Part shown: one piece after another, positions 52,308 through 61,001 of the stretch
How the letters are laid out: every line of letters starts with the position of its first letter
Position numbering within the stretch: position 1 is the first letter of the stretch
Assembly (NCBI GenBank): GCA_964371405.1
Contig: CAYJLV010000010.1
Location: forward strand, 1 to 64,000
DNA length: 64,000 nt
DNA from: JAMHWF01 sp964371405
GTDB taxonomy: Bacteria > Pseudomonadota > Gammaproteobacteria > Burkholderiales > Burkholderiaceae_C
Direction: 5' to 3'
Notes under the pieces: generated by a model
Databases searched by the model: none
What the model was told of the DNA's origin: nothing
What the model saw: only the letters and a program-made list of their open reading frames with translations
Position numbers and translations under genes: made by a program

Positions 52308-53291
52308 ATGGATCAGGTTCATTTCGACACTTATGCCGAGAGCGCCGGCGACCGGGCCGACTGCTGGGGCCGCATCAACCGCGCCTACTTCGGTGACCTC
52401 GGCGTCGAGTGCCTCGCCCCCGGCCCTTTCGATGCCGAGCTGTCGGCCTACGACGTCGGCCCGCTGCGCATGTTCCGTATCGACGCGCCGGCGCACCGCG
52501 TGTGGCGCGACGGCGCCGTGCGCGACCTGCCGACCGACGGCTACTACAAGCTCGTTCTGCAGCTCGCGGGGCGCGCGCAGATCCGCCATCGCGACAGCGT
52601 CTTCGATCTGTATCCCGGCGACTGGAGCCTCTACGATCCGCGCGCCCCGTACTCCATCACCAACTTCGAGCGCGCCGAGCTGCTCGTGGCGCAGGTGCCG
52701 CGCCAGCAGCTCAAGGGCTTCAAGGTCCCCAATCTGCACACCTGCGCGGCGCAGTCGAGCGGCCTGCTCGGCCTCTCGGCCGTGTTCGGCTCGTTCCTGC
52801 GCTCGCTGTCGGAGCAGTTGCCGATGCTGCCCAACGCCGTCGGTCCGGCCGTCAGCGAGACGGCGCTCGGCCTGCTCGCATCGACGCTGGCGGCCTGCGA
52901 GGACGCGAGCGCCGACACTGCAACGCTGCCCGCCGTGCTCAAGCTGCGCGTCAAGCAGCACGTGCAGACGCACCTCGGCGAATCCGACCTCACGATCGAG
53001 CGCATCGCGCTCGACCTGCGCTGCTCCAAGCGCTACCTGCACCGCGTGTTCGAGGACGAGCCGGTTTCGCTCGAGCGCTACATCTGGCTGGCGCGGCTCG
53101 AGCGCTGTCGCGCCGCACTCGAGCTGCCCGGCGCGGCGCACCGCTCTGTGTCGGAAATCGCCTTCGCCTGGGGCTTCAACAGCAGCGCGCACTTCTGCCG
53201 ACTGTTCAAGAGCCACTACGGCGTTTCGCCGAGCGAGTTCAGGCGCCGTGCGGCGGACTCGGCCTGCACCGCGGGCGCGCTGAGCCACTGA
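52308..53291 (+). CDS. AraC-family transcriptional regulator
   Basis: 327 residues. An N-terminal ligand-binding-like domain of the AraC_binding_2 type (DGYYKLVLQLAGRAQIRHRD, LYPGDWSLYDPRAPY) is followed by the two-helix-turn-helix AraC domain at about 225-320 (LTIERIALDLRCSKRYLHRV and SEIAFAWGFNSSAHFCRLF). It reads toward the leftward GMC/ALDH/ABC cluster. It is the only regulator beside that cluster and may activate it. Confidence 0.9.
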   Translation: MDQVHFDTYAESAGDRADCWGRINRAYFGDLGVECLAPGPFDAELSAYDVGPLRMFRIDAPAHRVWRDGAVRDLPTDGYYKLVLQLAGRAQIRHRDSVFDLYPGDWSLYDPRAPYSITNFERAELLVAQVPRQQLKGFKVPNLHTCAAQSSGLLGLSAVFGSFLRSLSEQLPMLPNAVGPAVSETALGLLASTLAACEDASADTATLPAVLKLRVKQHVQTHLGESDLTIERIALDLRCSKRYLHRVFEDEPVSLERYIWLARLERCRAALELPGAAHRSVSEIAFAWGFNSSAHFCRLFKSHYGVSPSEFRRRAADSACTAGALSH

Positions 53292-53331
53292 TACAGGTTC
53301 GCGATCGACCGCATAGAAGCCAGGGCAGCCG
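53288..53331 (+). repeat. Dispersed repeat, family A (first copy)
   Basis: Starts at the AraC stop and contains CGCGATCGACCGCATAGAAG followed by CAGGGCAGCCG. A close relative (about 27 of 32 positions alike) follows the SDR stop at 63607, in the same orientation. Confidence 0.6.
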
Positions 53332-53377
53332 ACCAGGAATGGCGCAGGCGAGTCTTTGGGCCAGAGTCGAGCGGCGC

Positions 53378-53409
53378 GTCGCGGCAGGCGCAGCCCCGCG
53401 CGGGCTCAT
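53378..53409 (+). repeat. Dispersed repeat, family B (first copy)
   Basis: A 32-bp stretch centred on GGCAGGCGCAGCCCCGCGCG. Its exact reverse complement is at 63956-63987, and 27 bp of it recur in direct orientation at 63754-63780. Confidence 0.75.
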
Positions 53410-53436
53410 GCCGAGGCGGTCAGCTTCGCCGACCGC

Positions 53437-53481
53437 CTCATCGAAGCGCCGCGGGCGTGCCGCACGGCCCTTTGCCGCCTC
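53437..53481 (-). repeat. Dispersed repeat, family C (first copy)
   Basis: On the minus strand it reads GGCGGCAAAGGGCCGTGCGG then CACGCCCGCGGCGCTTCG. The second copy, in the plus orientation, is at 63666-63710 with a few differences. Confidence 0.65.
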
Positions 53482-53588
53482 GGCGCCGGCAAGCCGGCTG
53501 CTGATCGCGAGTTCGTATGGGCCGGGCGCGACCAGCGGTGCGCGCACCGGCCTCGACCGGCAGGCGCGCGCCCCATCAACGCGTCAGC

Positions 53589-54800
53589 TCACTTGCGCTG
53601 ATCCCACGGCGGCGCCAGCTTGAGCTGCCAGCCGCCCGGCTGGGCCGGATAGACCAGCATGTGCCGGCCCTTCCACCATTGGTTGGCCGTGCTGGTGACC
53701 AGGGCGAGGCCGGCGGCGTCGAACTTCACGTCGCCCTGCACCGTGCCCTTGAACTCCTTGCCGACCACGGCGTCGCGCACCGCCTTCGAATCGATCGAGC
53801 CGGTGTTCTCGACCGCCCTGAGCAGCACCTGCGCGTTGGCGTAGAACATGCCGATGCTGGTGTTGGACTTGTTGTACTGCTTCGTGTAGCGCTCGCCCAG
53901 TTCCTTGGCGCCGGGGTGCGGGTAGTCCATCGACCAGAAGCCGTCGGCCAGCACGTAGTCCGACGCCTCGCCCAGCGCCTCGCGGAACTCATAGGGCCAG
54001 GTGCCCTTCCAGCCGTGCAGGTAAGGCACGCTGAAGTTCTGCTCCTTCATCTGGCGCACCAGCGTGATCGCATCGACCGGGTTGCCGAACAGCAGCACCG
54101 CATCGGCGCCGCGCGCCTTCATCTTCAGGATATAGGCCGAGTAGTCCTTGGCGCCCATGGCCCAGGGCTCGGCCATCACGAAATCGACCTTGTACTTCTT
54201 GGCCAGATCCTTGAAGACGCCGCCGAAGCCCTGGCCGTCGGGCGAGTCCTCGACCACGAGCGCGGGCTTCTTGGGCCGGTCCTTCTCGGGCATCGTCTGC
54301 CAGATCTTGAACGGCACCTCGGCGCCGCCGCCGGCGTCGAAGAAGAACAGCGCCGAGTACTTCAACTTCTTGGGCGTCCACATGTGCGGCCACATCGTGG
54401 TGATCATGTAGAACTTCTTGTACTTCTCGGCGGCCAGCGCGCCGGCCATGTTGAGGTCGCCGCCGTGCGTGGACAGCAGCAGGTCGACCTTCTCGATCTT
54501 GATCAGGCGCTCCATCGCGTCGGTGACCTTCGCCGGGTCGCTCTGGTCGTCGGCGAAGACGAGCTTGACCGGCAGCTTCTTGTTGGCCGCCTTGATGAAG
54601 ATGCCGCCCTTGGCATTGGCGTCGGCCACCGCCTGCTCGTATGACCACTTCTGATCGAGCCCGTCGGCGGCAAGCTGCCCGGTCAGAGAGATCGGTGCAC
54701 CGATGCGGATCTCGGTGGGCGCCGCGGCCGACGCCGCGGCGGGCAGCAGCGCTGCGGCGGCCGCAGCCGCCATCGCGCTCAACAAAGCTCGCTTCTTCAT
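53589..54800 (-). CDS. Second Liv-type ABC importer, periplasmic substrate-binding protein
   Basis: 403-residue Peripla_BP_6 receptor with a Sec-type signal peptide (Ala-rich, cleavage near ASAAAPTEI) and mature start TEIRIGAPISLTGQLAADGL. It is only distantly like the receptor at 47436, so a different cargo is likely. Last gene of the leftward cluster, overlapping the LivM gene by 4 bp. Confidence 0.9.
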   Translation of the reverse strand: MKKRALLSAMAAAAAAALLPAAASAAAPTEIRIGAPISLTGQLAADGLDQKWSYEQAVADANAKGGIFIKAANKKLPVKLVFADDQSDPAKVTDAMERLIKIEKVDLLLSTHGGDLNMAGALAAEKYKKFYMITTMWPHMWTPKKLKYSALFFFDAGGGAEVPFKIWQTMPEKDRPKKPALVVEDSPDGQGFGGVFKDLAKKYKVDFVMAEPWAMGAKDYSAYILKMKARGADAVLLFGNPVDAITLVRQMKEQNFSVPYLHGWKGTWPYEFREALGEASDYVLADGFWSMDYPHPGAKELGERYTKQYNKSNTSIGMFYANAQVLLRAVENTGSIDSKAVRDAVVGKEFKGTVQGDVKFDAAGLALVTSTANQWWKGRHMLVYPAQPGGWQLKLAPPWDQRK

Positions 54801-55807
54801 GCTTGTCTCCTTTGCATGTTGCTCGATTCACCAGACGGCGTCGCAGCCGCCGACTTGGCCGGCTGTCGCCCGGCCCTCTTCGCCTTCAGCCTCAGAATCC
54901 CCTCGGGCATGAACAGCATGACGGCGATGATCAGGCCGCCCGAGATGATCGGATGCGCCCCAGGCAGCCAGATGTTGGCCGCCGTGAACACTGCCGTCAT
55001 GAGGAATGCGCCGATCACCGGGCCCAGCACCGTGCCGTTGCCGCCCATCACGCACATCAGGATCGGGTACAGCGTCCAGCTCAGGTTGAGAAAGCCGCCC
55101 GGGCTGACCGAGAAGACATAGAACGCATACAGGCTGCCCGCCAGTCCGGCGAGAAAGCCGCCGGTGGCGAACGCGAGCAGCTTGAAGCGCAGCACATTGA
55201 CGCCGCTCGCCGCGGCGGCGACCGGGTCTTCGCGGATCGCCATCAGCGCCAGCCCGATGCGCGAGCGCATCAGCACCGCCACCAGCACCGTCGCTGTCAC
55301 CGCCAGCAGCAGCCCGACCAGGTAATGCGGCAACAGCGTGTCGAACGGCTCGGACGACATCGAGACGCCGGCCGAGCCGCCAGTGGCGGCGCCGCCCTTG
55401 ACCAGGCCGATGCGAATGATCTCGCCGAAACCCAGTGTGCCGAGCGCGAAATAGTCGCCCGCCAGCTTCGACAGCAGCGGATACCCGATGGCGAGCGCGA
55501 ACAGCGCCGCCGTCAAGCCGCTGGCCAGCAGCAGCAGCGGGTTGAAATAGAAGCCGCTTTCGTCCATCAGCGTCGTCGCGATCAGCACCGTCGTGTAGCC
55601 GCCCACGCCGAAGAAGGCGTGTTGCGCGAGGCTGATCTGGCCGGTGTAGCCGGCGACGAGGTTCCAGCTCTGCGCCAGCACGATGTGCACGAAGACGAGG
55701 AACAGGTAGAAGAATGCGTAGTGATCGACCGCCCCCGGCACCAGGGGGACGAGCGCCAGGACCAGGACCAACGCGGCCGCGGACTTGTAGAGACGATTGC
55801 CGGCCAT
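54797..55807 (-). CDS. Second Liv-type importer permease (LivM-like)
   Basis: 336 residues with about nine membrane helices. Signatures are AGYTGQISLAQHAFFGVGGY and the coupling loop LMAIREDPVAAAASGVNVLR. It lies 3 bp after the LivH gene and overlaps the receptor gene by ATGA. Confidence 0.91.
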   Translation of the reverse strand: MAGNRLYKSAAALVLVLALVPLVPGAVDHYAFFYLFLVFVHIVLAQSWNLVAGYTGQISLAQHAFFGVGGYTTVLIATTLMDESGFYFNPLLLLASGLTAALFALAIGYPLLSKLAGDYFALGTLGFGEIIRIGLVKGGAATGGSAGVSMSSEPFDTLLPHYLVGLLLAVTATVLVAVLMRSRIGLALMAIREDPVAAAASGVNVLRFKLLAFATGGFLAGLAGSLYAFYVFSVSPGGFLNLSWTLYPILMCVMGGNGTVLGPVIGAFLMTAVFTAANIWLPGAHPIISGGLIIAVMLFMPEGILRLKAKRAGRQPAKSAAATPSGESSNMQRRQA

Positions 55808-55810
55808 CGC

Positions 55811-56707
55811 TCAGACCTTCTTCATCGCACGCACGAACAATCCCTGCGGCCTGAACAGCAGCACCAGCAGGAACACGGCATAGCCCATCGCATCGCCCCA
55901 GCCGGGCAGGAAGTAGGACGACCCGCTCTCGATCACGCCGAGCAGGATCCCCCCCGCCAGCGCGCCGCCGACGTTGCCCAGCCCGCCGAGCGCCAGCGCG
56001 ATCAGCGCCTTCAGACTCAGCAGGAAGCCGAAGTAGGGATCGATCGTGTAGGTGGCCGCCAGCGTGCAGCCGGCAACGCCCGCCAGCGCGATGCCGACGG
56101 CGAAGGCGACCATGTTGACGCGGTGCGGCGAGATGCCCACGAGCGTCGAGGCGACCATGTCCTCCGAAACCGCGCGCACCGCCTTGCCGATCATCGTGCG
56201 GCGCAGGAACAGCGTGACGACGAAGGTGGCGACGATCGCCACCAGGAAGCCCGCCGTGCGCGTCACCGACAGGCGCATGCCGGCGATCTCGAAGCCGCTG
56301 CTGGTATAGGCCGTCGTGATCGAGCGCGGGTCGGGCGTCCACATGAGCGACATCGCGCTTTCGAGCATGAAGCTCAAGCCGACGGCGATCAGCAGCGTCG
56401 TGTTGCGGTCGCTCAGCGCGGCGGCACGCCGGAACAGCATCTGGTACAGAGCCGCGCCGACGAGCAGCGAGACCGGCATCAGCACGATCAGCGTGAGGTA
56501 CGGGTCCAGGCCGAGCAGCCTGAACGCCCAGTAGGCCGCATAGCCGCCGAGCACGATCATCGCGCCCTGGGCCAGGAAGATGATGCCCATCGTGCCGAAG
56601 ATCAGGCTCAGCCCGATCGCGGCCACGCCGTACATGGAGCCGAACAGCACGCCGTTGACGAGCAGCTCGCCAAGGACGCCCAAGGTGGCGGAATCGAACG
56701 CTGTCAA
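55811..56707 (-). CDS. Second Liv-type importer permease (LivH-like)
   Basis: 298 residues with eight membrane helices; signatures are YGVAAIGLSLIFGTMGIIFL and SLKALIALALGGLGNVGGAL. The start is taken as TTG at 56707, which overlaps the LivF stop (TTGA) and gives MTAFDSATLGVLGELLVNGV; no ATG or GTG lies before the first helix. Confidence 0.87.
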   Translation of the reverse strand: MTAFDSATLGVLGELLVNGVLFGSMYGVAAIGLSLIFGTMGIIFLAQGAMIVLGGYAAYWAFRLLGLDPYLTLIVLMPVSLLVGAALYQMLFRRAAALSDRNTTLLIAVGLSFMLESAMSLMWTPDPRSITTAYTSSGFEIAGMRLSVTRTAGFLVAIVATFVVTLFLRRTMIGKAVRAVSEDMVASTLVGISPHRVNMVAFAVGIALAGVAGCTLAATYTIDPYFGFLLSLKALIALALGGLGNVGGALAGGILLGVIESGSSYFLPGWGDAMGYAVFLLVLLFRPQGLFVRAMKKV

Positions 56708-57429
56708 CCGAGACTCCCGATGTAGGCCTTGCGAATCTCCGGGTCGGCGAGCAGCTCGCGACCGGTACCCTGCATCACGACGCGGCCGGTCTGCAGCACG
56801 AACGCGCGGTCGGCGATCTGCAGTGCGCGCTGGATGTTCTGCTCGACGAGCAGGATGGTGACGCCGCTGTCGTTGAGCCGGCGGATCAGCGCGAAGACCT
56901 CCTCGACCACCAGCGGCCCCAGGCCCATCGACGGCTCGTCGAGGATCAGCAGCGACGGACACGCCATCACGGCGCGGCCGATCGCCAGCATCTGCTGCTC
57001 GCCGCCGCTCATCAAGCCGGCCTGCTGTCGCGTGCGCTCGCGCAGCCGCGGGAACAGCTCGAACACGCGCGCCAGCGACTCCTCGGTGCGCCCGCGCACC
57101 TGCCCGGGGTAGGCGCCGAGCTGCAGGTTCTCGAGCACCGTCATGCGAGTGAACAGGCCGCGCCCCTCCGGCACGTGCGACAACCCGGTCGCGACGATCG
57201 CCTGCGGCGCCATGCCTGCGATCGAGCGCCCGCGGAACCAGACTTCGCCGCGCTGCGGCTTGAGCAGCCCGGAGACGGTCTTGAGCAGCGTCGACTTGCC
57301 GGCGCCGTTGGCGCCGATGAGGGACACGACGCTGCCTTCGGCGACGGCGACCGAGACGTCCCACAGCGCCTGCGTGTCGCCGTAGCCGGCGTCGAGGCCG
57401 CGCACCTCAAGCAACGGTGGTTTCGCCAA
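56704..57429 (-). CDS. Second Liv-type importer ATPase (LivF-like)
   Basis: About 241 residues with Walker A LIGANGAGKSTLLKT, signature MSGGEQQMLAIGRAVM and Walker B LLILDEPSMGLGP. The start is unclear. The TTG at 57429 (MAKPPLLEVRGL) has GAGG upstream and overlaps LivG by 23 bp; a TTG at 57414 and an upstream start at 57483 are alternatives. Confidence 0.86.
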   Translation of the reverse strand: MAKPPLLEVRGLDAGYGDTQALWDVSVAVAEGSVVSLIGANGAGKSTLLKTVSGLLKPQRGEVWFRGRSIAGMAPQAIVATGLSHVPEGRGLFTRMTVLENLQLGAYPGQVRGRTEESLARVFELFPRLRERTRQQAGLMSGGEQQMLAIGRAVMACPSLLILDEPSMGLGPLVVEEVFALIRRLNDSGVTILLVEQNIQRALQIADRAFVLQTGRVVMQGTGRELLADPEIRKAYIGSLG

Positions 57430-58186
57430 GATAGGCCTCGATGACGTTGCGGTTGGCGACGATCTGCTGCGGCGTTCCGTCACCGATCTTTTCGCCGTGA
57501 TGGAGCACGACCACGCGGTCGCACACCGCCATGATCGCGTCGACCTTGTGCTCGACCCACAGCACGCTGATGCCGCGCTCGTCGCGGATGCGGCGGATGA
57601 CGCCGACCATGGTCTCGATCTCGCCGGGGTTCAGGCCCGCCATCGGCTCGTCGAGCAGCAGCAGCGCCGGCCCGCTGGCCAGCGCGCGCGCGATCTCGAG
57701 CATGCGCCGGTCCGACAGCGTCATGTGCGCAGCATCGCGGTCGCGCTGGTCGGCCAGGCCGACGAGGGCGAGCACCTCGAGGGCCAGCGCATCGGGGCTC
57801 TCGCGGCGCTGCCGTCTGCCGTAGATGGCGCCGACCTGCACGTTCTGCAGCGCAGTCATGCGCTGGAAGGTGCGCACCAGCTGGAAGGTGCGCGCGACGC
57901 CGCGCCGGCACACCTGGTCGGGACGCAGACCGACGATGCTGGAGCCGCCCAGCGAAATCGATCCCGTGTCGGGCCGGTAGACCGACGTGATCACGTTGAA
58001 GCAGGTCGACTTGCCGGCGCCGTTGGGGCCGATCAGTCCGACCACCTCGCCGCGCCGCACGTCGAAGCTCACGTTGTTGAGCACGCGCAGGCCGCCGAAC
58101 GCAATGCTCACGCCGTCGAGCCGCAGCACGGTCTCGCCCTCGGGCGCCGCTGTCCTGTTCGTCGTCACGCTGTTGGTCCCGCCCAT
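57407..58186 (-). CDS. Second Liv-type importer ATPase (LivG-like)
   Basis: 259 residues. Walker A LIGPNGAGKSTCFNV, Walker B LLLLDEPMAGLNP and a LivG-type altered signature (MTLSDRRMLEIARAL) are visible. Lies 3 bp after the aldehyde dehydrogenase gene in the same orientation. Confidence 0.91.
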   Translation of the reverse strand: MGGTNSVTTNRTAAPEGETVLRLDGVSIAFGGLRVLNNVSFDVRRGEVVGLIGPNGAGKSTCFNVITSVYRPDTGSISLGGSSIVGLRPDQVCRRGVARTFQLVRTFQRMTALQNVQVGAIYGRRQRRESPDALALEVLALVGLADQRDRDAAHMTLSDRRMLEIARALASGPALLLLDEPMAGLNPGEIETMVGVIRRIRDERGISVLWVEHKVDAIMAVCDRVVVLHHGEKIGDGTPQQIVANRNVIEAYLGETTVA

Positions 58187-58189
58187 GCG

Positions 58190-59701
58190 TCAGATCGACA
58201 TGCACACGCTCTTGAGCTCGGTGCACGCCTCGACGGCGGCACGGCCCAGGTCGCGACCGACGCCCGACTGCTTGACGCCGCCGAACGGCAGGTTGTTGTC
58301 GAGCATGTTGTGCGTGTTGACCCATACGGTGCCTGCCTTCAGGCGCGGCACGATCCGGTGCACCGCCGACAGGTTGTTCGACCAGACGCTGGCCGCCAGG
58401 CCGTAGGGCGTGTCGTTGGCCAGACTGATGGCATCGTCGACGGTGTCGAACGGCATCGCGACGACGACCGGGCCGAACACCTCCTCGCGCACGATGCGCA
58501 TGCCGGGGTGCGCATCGACAAAGACCGTCGGCTTGACGAACCAGCCGCCATCGAGTGCGCGGTCGCCGCCGGTCAGCACCGTCGCGCCTTCGCTGCGTGC
58601 ACCGTCGATGTAGCCCATCACGCGCTCGAAGTGCCGCTTCGAGACGACGGGGCCGACCTGCGCGCGCGGATCGAACCCCGAGCCGATCTTCATGCCCTCG
58701 GCGGCGCGCGCGAGTCCGTGCACGACGCGATCGAAGATGCGCCGCTGCACGAGCACGCGCGAGCCTGCGGTGCAGACCTGGCCCTGGTGGAAAAAGATGC
58801 CCATCGCGGCGCCGGCCGCCGCCGCTTCAACATCGGCATCCTCGAGCACGATCAGCGGCGACTTGCCGCCGAGCTCGAGCGTGAAGCGCGTCATGTTGTC
58901 GACCGCCGCGTGGCCGATCGTGCGGCCGACCGACGTCGAGCCGGTGAAGCTCAGCTTGCCCAGCCCGGGGTGCTGCGCCAGCGCGGCGCCCGCCGTCGCG
59001 CCGCGCCCGCAAACGACGTTGACGACGCCGGCCGGGAAACCCGCCTCCATCACCAGCTCGGCCAGGCGCAGCGCCGTCAGTGGCGTTTCTTCCGAAGGCT
59101 TGAGCACGACGGTGCAGCCGGCAGCGAGCGCCGGCGCGACCTTCCACAGCGCGATGGCCAACGGGAAGTTCCACGGCACGATCGCGCCGACGACGCCCAC
59201 CGGCTCGCGCCGCGTGTAGGTGAAGTACTGCGCGCCGGGCGGCGCCGCGATCGAATGATCGAGCGTCTGCCCCTCGAGTTTGGTCGCCCAGCCCGCCATG
59301 TAGCGCACGAACTCGGCGCCGGCGCCGACGTCGATCATGCGCGCCAGGCCCTGCAGCTTGCCGCCCTGCAGCGTCTCGAGCGCGCTCAGTTCGTCGGCGT
59401 GTTCCTCGATCAGCAGCGACAGCCGGTACAGCAGGCGCTCGCGATCGGCCGGGCGCAGCCGCGACCATGCCGAGTCGTCGAACGCGCGGCGCGCTGCGGC
59501 CACCGCGGCGTCGACGTCGGCGACGCTGCTGTCGGGCGCCTCGGCGATCGTCATCTCGGTGGCCGGATCGACGACCGGGATGTGCGCGTCGCCCGACGGT
59601 GCGGCTTCGCGGCCGTCGATGAAGTTGCCGCGGCGCCGCCGCGAAAGGAAGCCGACCTTGGCCAGCTGTGCGAGCGAGAGGTCGCGCGGGTCCATCGCCA
59701 T
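58190..59701 (-). CDS. NAD(P)-dependent aldehyde dehydrogenase
   Basis: 503 residues of the classical ALDH family. The catalytic Glu is in LELGGKSPLIVLED, the catalytic Cys in HQGQVCTAGSRVLV, and the cofactor-binding Asn in VPWNFPLAIA. Start ATG 59701 with an AGGAG site. Tight linkage to the GMC oxidoreductase suggests that it oxidises the aldehyde which that enzyme makes. The substrate is not predictable from sequence. Confidence 0.92.
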   Translation of the reverse strand: MAMDPRDLSLAQLAKVGFLSRRRRGNFIDGREAAPSGDAHIPVVDPATEMTIAEAPDSSVADVDAAVAAARRAFDDSAWSRLRPADRERLLYRLSLLIEEHADELSALETLQGGKLQGLARMIDVGAGAEFVRYMAGWATKLEGQTLDHSIAAPPGAQYFTYTRREPVGVVGAIVPWNFPLAIALWKVAPALAAGCTVVLKPSEETPLTALRLAELVMEAGFPAGVVNVVCGRGATAGAALAQHPGLGKLSFTGSTSVGRTIGHAAVDNMTRFTLELGGKSPLIVLEDADVEAAAAGAAMGIFFHQGQVCTAGSRVLVQRRIFDRVVHGLARAAEGMKIGSGFDPRAQVGPVVSKRHFERVMGYIDGARSEGATVLTGGDRALDGGWFVKPTVFVDAHPGMRIVREEVFGPVVVAMPFDTVDDAISLANDTPYGLAASVWSNNLSAVHRIVPRLKAGTVWVNTHNMLDNNLPFGGVKQSGVGRDLGRAAVEACTELKSVCMSI

Positions 59702-59799
59702 GCTCCTGGTTCAGCTTCGACCGGCTGCACTGTAGGCAGCAGCGGCTGCCGTGGCTTGTCTGTCAGCGCAGCATCCCTTGCATCTGCGCGCATCGCTCG

Positions 59800-60204
59800 T
59801 CACTCGCTTGACCGGGCAGCGCGGTCCACGAGCAGCGTGTCGGTGAACTGCTCGAAGCGCCGGATGCGCCCGCCGGCGACGTCCCACACGTGGGCGGTGC
59901 GCACCTGCATCCGCCTGCCCGTCGCGCGGTGCACGCCGCTGTAGCCGCCGACCGCGACGACGCTGTCGCCGCCGTCGATGAGACGCTCGAGCGTGAACGC
60001 GAAGCCGTCCCAGTCGGCGACGAGCGCCTTGAACACGTGATCGACGACCTGCTCCACGCCGACCCAGGTGCCGGCGGTCGGGAAACCGGCTGCCTCGATC
60101 CATTCGATGTCGGTGGCGGCTTCGGCGAGCATCGCCGCGACGTCGTGGCGCGCCGACGCGGCGTAGTGGTCGGCAATGACTTGAAGCGCAGTCCGTGCAT
60201 TCAT
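59800..60204 (-). CDS. SnoaL/NTF2-like protein
   Basis: 134 residues with the cone-shaped NTF2-like pattern: VIADHYAASARHDVAAMLAE, IEWIEAAGFPTAGTWVG, HVWDVAGGRIRRFEQFTDT. Such proteins include ketosteroid isomerases, polyketide cyclases and epoxide hydrolases, as well as non-catalytic ligand binders. It overlaps the MoaF-like gene by 4 bp and lies 98 bp before the aldehyde dehydrogenase gene. A role in processing a pathway intermediate is inference. Confidence 0.82.
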   Translation of the reverse strand: MNARTALQVIADHYAASARHDVAAMLAEAATDIEWIEAAGFPTAGTWVGVEQVVDHVFKALVADWDGFAFTLERLIDGGDSVVAVGGYSGVHRATGRRMQVRTAHVWDVAGGRIRRFEQFTDTLLVDRAARSSE

Positions 60205-61001
60205 ACAGGTTCCGCGCCGGGCGGGTAGGTCGTCACCGAACACTTGCGCATGAACGCGCCGGCCGGGCTGTTGGAGATGCGCCCTTCGCCCGTGAGCCCG
60301 AGGAACTTTCCGGTCGAGCGTCCGCTCGCGAAGTCGAAGAAGAACACCGACGCGACCGGGATCAGGAACTCGCGGAAGGTGAAGATGTACTGGTCCTTCG
60401 CGAAGCGCCAGTAGCTCGCCAGATCGACTGCGCCATGGCCGCGCTGCACGCCGACCAGGCACTGCCATGCATAGCGTTGCGAGTTCAGGTAGGTGTGCTC
60501 GTAGGTGTGGTTCGGGCTGTAGGTCTGCGCCGTGCGCAGGCCGATCAGGTCGCGCGTCGGCGCGGGCGCTTCGCCGCTCGCGCGTACAGCCTCGTCGCCG
60601 AGCGTGCCGACCATGAAGTGCTGCGTCACGCGCGGGTCGCCGCCGGCGGCGGCCGCGTCCTGGATCGTGCTGCGCACCGCCAGCACGCGCAGGCTGGCGG
60701 TGTCGACGATCACGGTCAACGCCTCGTCGGGCCGGTCGGCGCGCGTCAGGTCGATGAACCAGGTCGTCCCGGTGGTCGGTACGGCGTCGTACCAGCCGCT
60801 GCCGCGGCCGGGGTGCTCGCCCTCCTCGCTCCATTGCAGCACGTTCCCGGCTTGCGGTTGCAGCGTGAGCGTCGTCGCCGGCAGCGCCAGGCGCATCGTG
60901 CGACCGGCCAGCGCCTCGCTCGACGGCAGGCGGTTGGTCGCGATGCCGAGCGCGAAGTCGTCGTAGTTCTTCCAGCCCGAGGGGCGCGCTGCGGTCGTCA
61001 T
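60201..61001 (-). CDS. MoaF-family protein
   Basis: 266 residues with the two-domain layout of MoaF. The C-terminal domain (about 145-260) is distinctive: RDLIGLRTAQTYSPNHTYEH and YAWQCLVGVQRGHG followed by FAKDQYIFTFREFLIPVAS. MoaF was named from the Klebsiella monoamine-regulated operon and has no proven enzymatic role; both domains look lipocalin-like. It is locked between the GMC oxidoreductase and SnoaL-like genes by 4-bp overlaps, which argues for one shared function. Confidence 0.8.
   Translation of the reverse strand: MTTAARPSGWKNYDDFALGIATNRLPSSEALAGRTMRLALPATTLTLQPQAGNVLQWSEEGEHPGRGSGWYDAVPTTGTTWFIDLTRADRPDEALTVIVDTASLRVLAVRSTIQDAAAAGGDPRVTQHFMVGTLGDEAVRASGEAPAPTRDLIGLRTAQTYSPNHTYEHTYLNSQRYAWQCLVGVQRGHGAVDLASYWRFAKDQYIFTFREFLIPVASVFFFDFASGRSTGKFLGLTGEGRISNSPAGAFMRKCSVTTYPPGAEPV

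Noticed and set aside
53288..53588. CRISPR array or small gene after the AraC regulator
   Set aside because: The repeats are few, unevenly spaced and in mixed orientation, and no cas gene is near; the open frames there have no coding signature.
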